Shown here one piece after another: positions 1-5,213 of a stretch of DNA of 5,367 nt. The translations under genes and the position numbers were made by a program. The notes beneath the pieces are model-generated. The model saw only the letters and a program-made list of their open reading frames with translations, was not told the DNA's origin and searched no databases. This DNA is from a bacterium. Its GTDB lineage: Bacteria; Krumholzibacteriota; Krumholzibacteria; LZORAL124-64-63. Where the stretch lies: positions 1 through 5,367 of the forward strand of contig VGXH01000171.1 in NCBI GenBank assembly GCA_016873405.1, written 5' to 3'. The number at the start of each line of letters is the position of its first letter. The stretch's first letter is position 1.

Positions 1-871
1 GGCAGCTGCGCGGGCCGTTCTGACGACGCTGGCGACGGCGGCGCTGCTGGCGACGGGACCCGCCGCCGCGCCGACGGCTGCGCCCGCCCGTGCCGACGTC
101 GCGCCCCCGGCGGCGGACCCGGCGCCCGCGCCCGCCGCCTCGGCCTGCCTGGACTGCCACGCGCCCCACTACGCGCGCCACGGCGGCTGCGTCGACTGCC
201 ATCGCGGCGATGCGCGCGCCGCGCGGCCGGACCTGGCCCACCACCGGTTGCTGACGGGCGCGGCGGCGGCGTGGGCGCTGCCCGGCTCGCCGGTGCTGCC
301 GCGGGCCGCGGCGCTGCGCGACAGCCTGGGCTGCCGCCGCTGCCACGTGACCGGGGGCAAGGGGGAGCGGCTGGCCATCGACCTGGACACCGTGGCCTGG
401 CCGCGCACGCAGGCGGAGCTGCGCGAGGCGCTGGTCAACCCGGCCGCGGCCATGCCGGCGTTCGGCCTGGGCGCCCGGAGCGCCGACACGCTGGCCGCGG
501 TCCTGCTGCGCGACGCCGACCGCTTCGGCGGCTCTCCCCGCTACCAGGTGCGGTTCCGCGCCGGCAGCGACGACAGCCTGCGCACGTTCGCCCGGCTGTG
601 CGGCGGCTGCCACCAGGCCCTGACGCCCGACGGGCCGCAGGGGACCGGCGGCGACGGCCCGGATCTCTCGGGCCTGACCGGCGCCTTCCATCCCGCGGCC
701 GTCGACAGCGCCTGGAGCCGCGCCCGACTGGAGCGCTGGCTGCGGGGTCCGCGCGCCGCGCGGCCGCAGGCGACCATGTTGCCGGTCAAGGTCGAGCCGG
801 AAGAGCTGGACGCCGTGCTGCGCGCCGTGACGCCGCCCGCGGCCCCGGTCCCGGCGGCGACCGGCCGCTGA
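1..871 (+). CDS. extM: Multiheme c-type cytochrome, ExtM-like (5' partial)
   Basis: Open from the window edge (codons in phase with position 2) to TGA at 869-871; the start lies upstream. The 289 visible residues begin in the hydrophobic core of a signal peptide (AVLTTLATAALLA), with a plausible cleavage after ARA, then an Ala/Pro linker. Four CxxCH heme-binding motifs follow: CLDCH (nt 146-160), CVDCH (188-202), CRRCH (332-346) and CGGCH (599-613). The first two are 14 residues apart and look like a bis-His type pair. Each of the last two is followed by a candidate distal Met ligand (visible residues 151 in AMPAF and 259 in TMLPV), as in class I cytochrome c domains. Role: periplasmic electron transfer. 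The pattern CxDCHxPHYxxxGGCxDCHRG followed by CRRCHVxGGKG resembles, from memory, cytochromes called ExtM in selenite/tellurite operons, and convergent extHI supports this. The tetraheme cytochrome call is firm; the symbol is tentative, and another ext cytochrome is possible. Confidence 0.85.
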   Translation, partial: AAARAVLTTLATAALLATGPAAAPTAAPARADVAPPAADPAPAPAASACLDCHAPHYARHGGCVDCHRGDARAARPDLAHHRLLTGAAAAWALPGSPVLPRAAALRDSLGCRRCHVTGGKGERLAIDLDTVAWPRTQAELREALVNPAAAMPAFGLGARSADTLAAVLLRDADRFGGSPRYQVRFRAGSDDSLRTFARLCGGCHQALTPDGPQGTGGDGPDLSGLTGAFHPAAVDSAWSRARLERWLRGPRAARPQATMLPVKVEPEELDAVLRAVTPPAAPVPAATGR

Positions 872-903
872 CGGTCCGACTCCACCCCCGCGCCGCAAGC
901 GAA

Positions 904-935
904 GGCCGGCGGGCCCCCGCAGGAGCCCGCCGGCC
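904..935. terminator. Bidirectional hairpin between converging cytochrome and extI
   Basis: A perfect 11-bp stem (GGCCGGCGGGC at 904-914, GCCCGCCGGCC at 925-935) with a 10-nt loop lies in the 85-bp gap between the cytochrome stop (871) and the extI stop (957). Its position between two gene ends suggests a shared terminator. Neither side has a proper T-tract (GTTAC after it on +, TTCGCTTG on -), so it may act as a pause or mRNA 3'-end stabiliser, or need a factor. The rest of the gap holds nothing else I can identify. Confidence 0.7.
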
Positions 936-956
936 GTTACGGCGACGAATCCGGGA

Positions 957-2159
957 CTAGAACACCATCTGCAGCTGCGTGATCAGCGTGCCGCTGTCGT
1001 TCGAGTTCAGTCCGTCGAATTCGCCCTTCTGGTCGAAGCTCATGCCGCTGTACTCGACCGTCAGCTTCAGCACGTTGTCCATCATGAAGTAGTTCGCGCC
1101 GAAGCTCAGCCAGTCGATCTGCTGGTTGTAGACATTGTTCAGCAGCCCGAACTTCCACGACTCGTAGCGCGCGAAGAACTGCAGCGGGCGCGTGTGCAGC
1201 ATGTAGCCCGCCTTCGCGTACCAGCCGTTCTTCTGCCCATTCAGCCCGCACGTGCCGGGATCCGGATTGATCCCCAGGTAGCCGTCGTCGAAGTCGATGT
1301 TCTCGTAGGCGGCCGACAGCGTCACGGCGCCGGTCTCCTGCACCGGGCGCTCGTAGAAGAAGTCCACCGTGTAGGCGTTGTAGTCCAGCTTGCCGGTCTT
1401 CGCCACCACGTCCTGGTACACGACCTCGGGCTCGGTCTGCACGGCGGCGCCGATCGTCATGACCTTCTTCTTGCCCAGGTAGCTGCCCTTGTAGCCGTAG
1501 CCGGTCTCCGAGTCTCCCAGCGACAGGTGCGCCCGCGCGCTGTACCGGAACTTGTTGGCCGGCGCCGCGAACGTCGAGACGGCCTTGCGGCCCTCCATCA
1601 TGTCCAGGCGGTACTGGAACCTGCCCTCGGACAGGTTGCCCCACAGCGCCACGCCCATGTCGCGGGTGGTGACCAGCGGCGCCCGGATGAACAGCGAGCG
1701 GTCCAGCGACAGCGGATCCTCGCAGGCTTCCAGGTTCTCGCGCGACAGGTTGTACTTGAACTTGCCGACGTTCAGCTTGAACGCCTCGCTCATGTCGATG
1801 CGCGCCACGGCGTCCAGCATCTGGAACGCCGAGCCCTGGTCCGCGTCCGCGAGGCCGAACAGGCCCAGGTTCACGTCCTCGGCGTACTCGGTCTGCGCGT
1901 ACAGGCTCAGCTTCTCGCCCCAGGCGCCCATGAAGGCCACGCGGTTGCGGCGGAAGTTGAAGTTCATGGCGGCCTCGTCGTCGTCGTTGTCGACGTCGTA
2001 GTCGCGCATGGTCATCTGGAACTGGCTCTTGACGTCGATCTGGAACGATCCCTTGTCGTCGTCGCCGAAGGTGAACTGGGGTCCGGCCAGGGCCGGGGCC
2101 GCCAGCGCGACCAGGGCGGCGACGGCCGCGATCGCGAAGATGCTCCTGGTTCGATTCAT
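957..2159 (-). CDS. extI: Outer-membrane porin ExtI (phosphate-selective porin O/P-like)
   Basis: 400 residues. A Sec signal peptide (MNRTRS, hydrophobic to about residue 21, cleavage likely after ALA25) leads into a beta-barrel with alternating hydrophobic/polar strands rich in Tyr and Trp. The chain ends QLQMVF, and a terminal Phe is the usual signal for outer-membrane barrel assembly. GKFKYNLSRENLE (132-144) matches the GxFKxPxSxE region of OprO/OprP-type porins. ExtI of Geobacter sulfurreducens is a porin-like protein implicated in selenite uptake and encoded beside extH; gene order and partner are the same here. Predicted role: oxyanion entry to the periplasm. The start is firmly set by an SD (AAGGAG, 2174-2169) 9 nt before ATG. 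It is second in the extH-extI operon. An acidic stretch (DYDVDNDDDE, 53-62) probably forms a loop or turn. Two cysteines (C146, C304) are unusual for a porin. The porin fold is secure; the substrate is inferred. Confidence 0.88.
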   Translation of the reverse strand: MNRTRSIFAIAAVAALVALAAPALAGPQFTFGDDDKGSFQIDVKSQFQMTMRDYDVDNDDDEAAMNFNFRRNRVAFMGAWGEKLSLYAQTEYAEDVNLGLFGLADADQGSAFQMLDAVARIDMSEAFKLNVGKFKYNLSRENLEACEDPLSLDRSLFIRAPLVTTRDMGVALWGNLSEGRFQYRLDMMEGRKAVSTFAAPANKFRYSARAHLSLGDSETGYGYKGSYLGKKKVMTIGAAVQTEPEVVYQDVVAKTGKLDYNAYTVDFFYERPVQETGAVTLSAAYENIDFDDGYLGINPDPGTCGLNGQKNGWYAKAGYMLHTRPLQFFARYESWKFGLLNNVYNQQIDWLSFGANYFMMDNVLKLTVEYSGMSFDQKGEFDGLNSNDSGTLITQLQMVF

Positions 2160-2168
2160 GGGTCACTT

Positions 2169-2174
2169 CTCCTT
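2169..2174 (-). promoter_or_regulatory. Ribosome binding site of extI
   Basis: AAGGAG reading on the minus strand, 9 nt before the ATG at 2159. It is a near-ideal Shine-Dalgarno sequence, and AAG GAG also forms in-frame codons of the possible extH readthrough extension. Confidence 0.8.
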
Positions 2175-2188
2175 AGCTGGTTTCGTGA

Positions 2189-2222
2189 CCGCCCCGCGCG
2201 GGGGCGGAGGAACAGTCATTCC
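2189..2222 (-). other. Two adjacent RNA hairpins between extH and extI (possible SECIS or processing element)
   Basis: On the extHI transcript a small hairpin (GGAA 2222-2219, loop UGACUG, UUCC 2212-2209) is followed after one nucleotide by a perfect 7-bp GC stem (CCGCCCC 2207-2201, loop CGCGC 2200-2196, GGGGCGG 2195-2189). The structure lies between the extH UGA and the extI SD. The second loop begins 25 nt after the UGA and has G at its second position, which fits the loose rule for bacterial SECIS elements (apical loop roughly 16-37 nt after UGA, G among the first two loop bases). It could equally tune the relative expression of extH and extI or protect an mRNA end. No U-tract follows, so a full terminator is unlikely. 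Confidence 0.5.
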
Positions 2223-2225
2223 GCA

Positions 2226-3506
2226 TCAGCAGCCGCTGCCGCCGCCGTCGCCGCCGCCGGGGGGCGGGGTCGTGGTGCCGCCGCTGGAGAAGTAGGCCGC
2301 GTCTTCGTTCTCGATCTGGTTGGCGCGCGGGTCCGAAAGGCCGTAGGCGGCATTGGCCACCGGGTCGATCGCCACCGAGCCCGGCGTCCAGGTCCCCGTG
2401 CTGCGCGGCACCGCCGTACCCGGCGTGTTGAGGTCGGTCTCCCAGGCGTCCGCGATGGTGTCGGTGCCGTAGGCGCTCCACTGGCCCCACGAGCCGTTGT
2501 ACGACTGCACCTGCCAACCGAGCATGCCGTCGAGGATGAAGAACGGGATCGTGCACTTCACGCCGCCCTGGCAGTTGACGTAGGTCAGGGGGGTGGCTTC
2601 CGTGACGCCGAAGGTGGCCAGGCGCGCCACGAGGTCCGCGAGCGGCAGCAGCGTGCCGGACGTGCCCGCGACGTAGTAGGCGTTCCAGGAATCGAGCTGC
2701 GCCGGCCCGATCTTGCTGGTCGGCAGCGGCGTGCCGCCGCGCACGTCCAGGAACTTGACGTCGGGCGTCGTGCCGTTGTTGGCGGCGTCGACGGCCCGGA
2801 TCATCTCGCCGATCGACACGCGCAGGTCGCCGCGGAACTCGCTGGTGGCGGCCAGGTCGCGGATGCTGAAGTCGGACGGGGTGATCGTCGGGACCTCGGT
2901 CACGAGCGAGTTGCCGGCGGCGGTCCAGCCCACGTCGCCGCCCTGCAGGACCTTGATCCGCTCCTTGGGGAAGCCCCAGTAGCGCAGCGTCCACCAGCCG
3001 CGGGTGGCTTCGCGCAGGTCGCGCCGATCCAAGGGTTGGGCGGGGTTGTTGGTGACGCCCGCCGTGCTGGCCGTGAAGACGACGGTCGTATGCTCGTCGA
3101 TGCCGGCCCGGCTCAGGAAGGTGTCGAGCGCGGGGCCGCTCGCGACCATCGTGGACCCGGCGGCCACGCCTTCGAGGCGCGTCTGATAGAGCTCGGTGTC
3201 GTAGTTCCACAGCTGGGAGCCGGGGATGTGCCCCTCGTTATACTTGGCGACCGTCGACACCGTGATGATGACCACCTTGTCGCGGCTGCCCGGATCGGTG
3301 CTGTTGAGGCGTCCCTCGGCGATCCACTCCGCCAGCGTCGCGGCCTCGATGAGGGCCGTGGGCGTCTTCGTGGTGATGATGCTGTCGTTGGGATTGTCGT
3401 ACTCGGTCGGGTGATCGGCGCATCCCCAGATGCCCAGCGAGCCGATCGCCAGCACGGCGATCACGCCCGCGAGCATCCTGCGTCGCGTCGCAAGAATCTG
3501 CAGCAT
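2226..3506 (-). CDS. extH: Rhodanese-like lipoprotein ExtH
   Basis: 426 residues to UGA at 2228-2226. The basic N-terminus and hydrophobic core end in a lipobox-like IWGC with C29 as the lipidation site, so the protein is probably a membrane-anchored periplasmic lipoprotein. Two rhodanese-like domains follow. Domain 1 (about 53-205; GHIPGSQLW, then RYWGF, LQGGDVGW) has no Cys where the catalytic loop should be (FTASTAG, 144-150). Domain 2 (about 230-345; FLDVRGG, then NCQGGVKCT, ending YNGSWGQWS) supplies the candidate catalytic Cys 312 in CxxGxK, with C318 just beyond the loop. The C-terminus is a Pro/Gly-rich tail ending GGGDGGGSGC, with C426 directly before the UGA. ExtH of Geobacter is a rhodanese-like lipoprotein whose localisation depends on ExtI. 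Sulfur, selenium or tellurium transfer is the inferred chemistry. The start is set by SD AGGGAGG (3518-3512), 5 nt before ATG. First gene of the extHI operon, divergent from lysR. The UGA context invites a selenocysteine test. Confidence 0.87.
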   Translation of the reverse strand: MLQILATRRRMLAGVIAVLAIGSLGIWGCADHPTEYDNPNDSIITTKTPTALIEAATLAEWIAEGRLNSTDPGSRDKVVIITVSTVAKYNEGHIPGSQLWNYDTELYQTRLEGVAAGSTMVASGPALDTFLSRAGIDEHTTVVFTASTAGVTNNPAQPLDRRDLREATRGWWTLRYWGFPKERIKVLQGGDVGWTAAGNSLVTEVPTITPSDFSIRDLAATSEFRGDLRVSIGEMIRAVDAANNGTTPDVKFLDVRGGTPLPTSKIGPAQLDSWNAYYVAGTSGTLLPLADLVARLATFGVTEATPLTYVNCQGGVKCTIPFFILDGMLGWQVQSYNGSWGQWSAYGTDTIADAWETDLNTPGTAVPRSTGTWTPGSVAIDPVANAAYGLSDPRANQIENEDAAYFSSGGTTTPPPGGGDGGGSGC

Positions 3507-3511
3507 GTGAG

Positions 3512-3518
3512 CCTCCCT
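3512..3518 (-). promoter_or_regulatory. Ribosome binding site of extH
   Basis: AGGGAGG on the minus strand, 5 nt before the ATG at 3506. It favours Met1 over the in-frame Met11 (3476), which would also remove the basic n-region of the signal peptide. Confidence 0.75.
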
Positions 3519-3541
3519 GTTTCAACCGGTCCACGGGGCGC

Positions 3542-3556
3542 GTTCTGCGTCAGAAC
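3542..3556. promoter_or_regulatory. LysR-type operator candidate, site A
   Basis: Perfect dyad GTTCTG-CGT-CAGAAC with T at 3543 and A at 3555, matching the T-N11-A rule for LysR-family binding sites. It lies in the divergent region between extH and the LysR gene, directly downstream of the predicted extH promoter -10, where bound regulator would be expected to block transcription. Binding by the neighbouring LysR protein is inferred. Confidence 0.6.
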
Positions 3557-3566
3557 CCGTTGGGCG

Positions 3567-3594
3567 ATGGTAGTTTGCCGCCGAGGCAAGTCAA
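3567..3594 (-). promoter_or_regulatory. Predicted extHI promoter
   Basis: Minus-strand -35 TTGACT (3594-3589, 5/6 to consensus), 16-bp spacer and -10 TACCAT (3572-3567, 4/6). The start site would be near 3560, giving a leader of about 54 nt. The pair stands out in such GC-rich DNA. It assumes a housekeeping sigma factor with the usual preference. Confidence 0.5.
3575..3589. promoter_or_regulatory. LysR-type operator candidate, site B
   Basis: Perfect dyad TTGCC-N5-GGCAA with T at 3576 and A at 3588, again T-N11-A. Its centre is 33 bp from site A, about three helical turns, as expected for two halves of a LysR tetramer site. It sits in the -35/-10 spacer of the predicted extH promoter. Confidence 0.5.
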
Positions 3595-3605
3595 ACGACG
3601 GCTCC

Positions 3606-3620
3606 GCATGACCCCCATGC
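3606..3620. promoter_or_regulatory. Third dyad in the divergent region, site C
   Basis: Perfect dyad GCATG-N5-CATGC, centred 31 bp from site B. A further GCATG at 3628-3632 overlaps the predicted lysR -35 box. It lacks T-N11-A, so it may be a different protein's site or a degenerate LysR site controlling lysR itself. Confidence 0.35.
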
Positions 3621-3630
3621 GCGGCGGGCA

Positions 3631-3659
3631 TGGACAACCGCCCGCGCCCCGGCTATTTT
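3631..3659 (+). promoter_or_regulatory. Predicted promoter of the LysR-type regulator gene
   Basis: -35 TGGACA (3631-3636, 5/6 to consensus), an ideal 17-bp spacer and -10 TATTTT (3654-3659, 4/6). The expected start site (3666-3667) coincides with the ATG at 3667, which predicts a leaderless transcript. No properly spaced SD lies before that ATG, which agrees. Confidence 0.5.
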
Positions 3660-3666
3660 GGGGCCC

Positions 3667-4698
3667 ATGGAACTGGTCCTCCTGCGCACCCTGGTCGCCG
3701 TCCACGACGCCGGCAGCTTCACGGCCGCCGCCGCGCGCCTGTGCGTGACCCAGTCGGCCGTTTCGCGCCGGGTCCGGCAGCTGGAGGAGTACTACGGGCT
3801 GACCCTGCTGGAGCGGGGCTCCGAGAGCGTCACCGCCACGCCGGCGGGACGCCTGCTGGTGGACAAGGCGCGGGCGATCCTGGAGATCGAGCGCGAGCTC
3901 GAGCACAACGTGGCCGAGCACAAGCTGCGCGACCGCGTCTCGTTCTGCTGCACGCCCTGCTTCGGCGCGGGCCGGTTGCCGGACATCTTCGAGCGCTACA
4001 TGGGCCACTCCGGACTGAATTTCGATCTCAATGTCGTTTTCGAGATGCCCGAGGACGTGCTCGAAGGGCTGGCCGGCGGCCGCTACGACCTGGCGGTGGT
4101 CGAGCACTGCGACGAGTTGGACCTGGCCGATTGCCCCCGCTGGGAGCTGCCGCCGGACGAGATGCTCTTCGTCAGCGCGCCCTCGCTCGGCATCGACGCT
4201 GCGACGGTAGCGCTCGACGAGCTGGCGCCCCGGCGCCTGTTCCTCAAGACCTACAACGGGTGCGCCTATCGCTTCCTGAAGCGCCGTCTCAAGCAGGTCG
4301 GCGCCAGCATCGACGACTTCACGAACCTCTGCTACTACGACGACCTGGCCGGCGTCCTGCGGCAGATCGTGGCCGGGCACGGTCTGGGGTTCGTCTCGCG
4401 CGAGCTGGCGTTCCGGGAGTTGGAGAGCGGACGGCTGCGCGAGCACCGCGTGCCCGGATTCGGCCACCAGCGGCCGCGCACGATGCTGGTGTCGCCGCGC
4501 CTGCGCCGGACCGAACTGACCAGGCGATTCCTGGCCACGTTCTTCGAAGTCATGGGCGCCGAGCCGCCGGTCGACCTGGTCGGCGTGTCGCGGCCGTTCG
4601 AGCCGTCGGGAGCGGCGGCGCCCGCCCCCGCCGATCGCATCCCCGCCGATCGCGTCCCCGCCGATCGCATCCCCGCTCTGCCGCGCCGCGCCCGCTAG
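3667..4698 (+). CDS. LysR-family transcriptional regulator, likely regulator of extHI
   Basis: 343 residues, somewhat longer than the usual 290-330. Residues 1-60 form the winged helix-turn-helix ([40 protein letters not shown]), followed by the linker helix (about 62-88). Residues 90-295 form the periplasmic-binding-protein-like effector domain. This domain is rich in Cys: C94, C95, C98 ([10 protein letters not shown], in the first ligand-contact loop), C148, C156, C199 (YNGCAYRF) and C222; C26 is in the helix-turn-helix. Thiol or metalloid sensing is an inference from this and from the setting. A Pro/Ala tail (about 312-343) carries three ADRxP repeats. ATG at 3667 is chosen because a TTG at 3658 would fall within the predicted -10 box. 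Divergent from extH, so probable control of extHI and itself through the intergenic dyads. Its stop codon overlaps that of arsC. Family certain; target and ligand inferred. Confidence 0.92.
   Translation: MELVLLRTLVAVHDAGSFTAAAARLCVTQSAVSRRVRQLEEYYGLTLLERGSESVTATPAGRLLVDKARAILEIERELEHNVAEHKLRDRVSFCCTPCFGAGRLPDIFERYMGHSGLNFDLNVVFEMPEDVLEGLAGGRYDLAVVEHCDELDLADCPRWELPPDEMLFVSAPSLGIDAATVALDELAPRRLFLKTYNGCAYRFLKRRLKQVGASIDDFTNLCYYDDLAGVLRQIVAGHGLGFVSRELAFRELESGRLREHRVPGFGHQRPRTMLVSPRLRRTELTRRFLATFFEVMGAEPPVDLVGVSRPFEPSGAAAPAPADRIPADRVPADRIPALPRRAR
4630..4674 (+). repeat. Three tandem 15-bp repeats in the 3' end of the lysR gene
   Basis: Unit GCCGATCGCATCCCC at 4630-4644, 4645-4659 (one change, A to G) and 4660-4674. 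It encodes [15 protein letters not shown] near the C-terminus of the LysR protein. The unit is a multiple of three, so copy number can change without a frameshift. Confidence 0.9.
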
Positions 4699-4700
4699 CG
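4693..4700. other. Palindrome formed by overlapping stop codons of two converging genes
   Basis: CGCTAGCG contains the TAG of lysR (4696-4698, +) and the TAG of arsC (4697-4695, -). The two genes share four bases, with no room for a dedicated terminator between them. Confidence 0.85.
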
Positions 4701-5213
4701 CGCGTCCGGCCCGGTTCGCTCACCGGCGAACACCACCGCCAGCCGACGCCGCAGCTCGTCCCGCACGCCGCGGAAGGCGTCCAGCCGCGCCGCCTCGTCT
4801 CCGTTCACCGCAGCCGGGTCCGGCAGTCCCCAGTGCAGGCGGAGCGCCGCCCCCAGGAACATGGGGCATTCCTCCTCGCCGCACAGGGTGATGACCGCGT
4901 CGACCAGCGCCGGGTCGATCTCGGCGACGTTCTTCGAGCGCTGCCCGCCCGCGTCGATGCCGATCTCGGCCAGCACGGCGATGGCCTCGGGCCGCACCCG
5001 CGTGGGCTGCGAGCCCGCCGACATCACGCGGACGTGCGCCGGCGCCAGCGCCCGCGCGATCCCCTCGGCCAGCTGGCTGCGCGCCGAGTTGGCCACGCAC
5101 AGGAACAGGTAGCCGCGGCGGTCCTGCGTCCGGCACGCCATCGCTTCGGCCACCCAGGACGGCTCCGCGCCCGCCGCCCCGCCGCCGGCGCCGTCCAGTA
5201 CGCGATCCGTCAC
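4695..5213 (-). CDS. arsC: Arsenate reductase ArsC, thioredoxin-coupled (low-molecular-weight phosphatase fold)
   Basis: 172 residues from GTG 5213. Reduces arsenate to arsenite in the cytoplasm for export by ACR3. The P-loop CVANSARSQ (residues 39-47: nucleophile C39, R45) is the CxxNxxRSQ signature of this family. TLCGEEECP gives a C111/C116 pair, positioned like the redox cysteines C82 and C89 of Staphylococcus aureus ArsC but with only four residues between them. GLPDP (D132) supplies the conserved Asp of the phosphatase fold. The GTG overlaps the ACR3 TGA as GTGA, with a purine-rich GGGGAAGG 9 nt upstream, so coupled translation is likely. The first 24 residues are low-complexity and not part of the fold. 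ATG 5141 would give a more typical 148 residues and remains a real alternative start. The family call is secure. Confidence 0.93.
   Translation of the reverse strand: MTDRVLDGAGGGAAGAEPSWVAEAMACRTQDRRGYLFLCVANSARSQLAEGIARALAPAHVRVMSAGSQPTRVRPEAIAVLAEIGIDAGGQRSKNVAEIDPALVDAVITLCGEEECPMFLGAALRLHWGLPDPAAVNGDEAARLDAFRGVRDELRRRLAVVFAGERTGPDAR
4714..4731. other. Hairpin inside the 3' end of arsC, after the lysR stop
   Basis: GTTCGC (4714-4719), 6-nt loop, GCGAAC (4726-4731), beginning 16 nt after the lysR stop and within arsC. It could stabilise or end the lysR transcript. There is no T-tract, and it may be a chance result of coding sequence. Confidence 0.3.

Noticed and set aside
872..956. Possible small gene or sRNA between the cytochrome and extI
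   Set aside because: Only the hairpin is evident; no promoter, SD or coding pattern is visible.
271..960. Alternative plus-strand frame across the cytochrome
   Set aside because: Lacks the heme motifs and is Arg/Ala/Gly-rich; the heme frame runs through the same bases.
937..2166. Second long minus-strand frame overlapping extI
   Set aside because: Shifted reading of extI giving an Arg/Gly-rich product with no fold signature; the extI frame has the signal peptide, barrel pattern and SD.
1194..3611. Very long plus-strand open frame opposite extI and extH
   Set aside because: It is antisense to two genes with clear families, signal peptides and SDs. Its product is an Arg/Val/His/Ala-rich low-complexity chain, typical of the reverse frame of GC-rich genes.
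3658..3666. TTG as the lysR start
   Set aside because: It lies within the predicted -10 box and adds only MGP before the conserved MELVLLRTL start of the DNA-binding domain.
3550..4467. Minus-strand open frame opposite the lysR gene
   Set aside because: Shadow of a well-supported LysR gene; low-complexity translation, and it would cover the control region.
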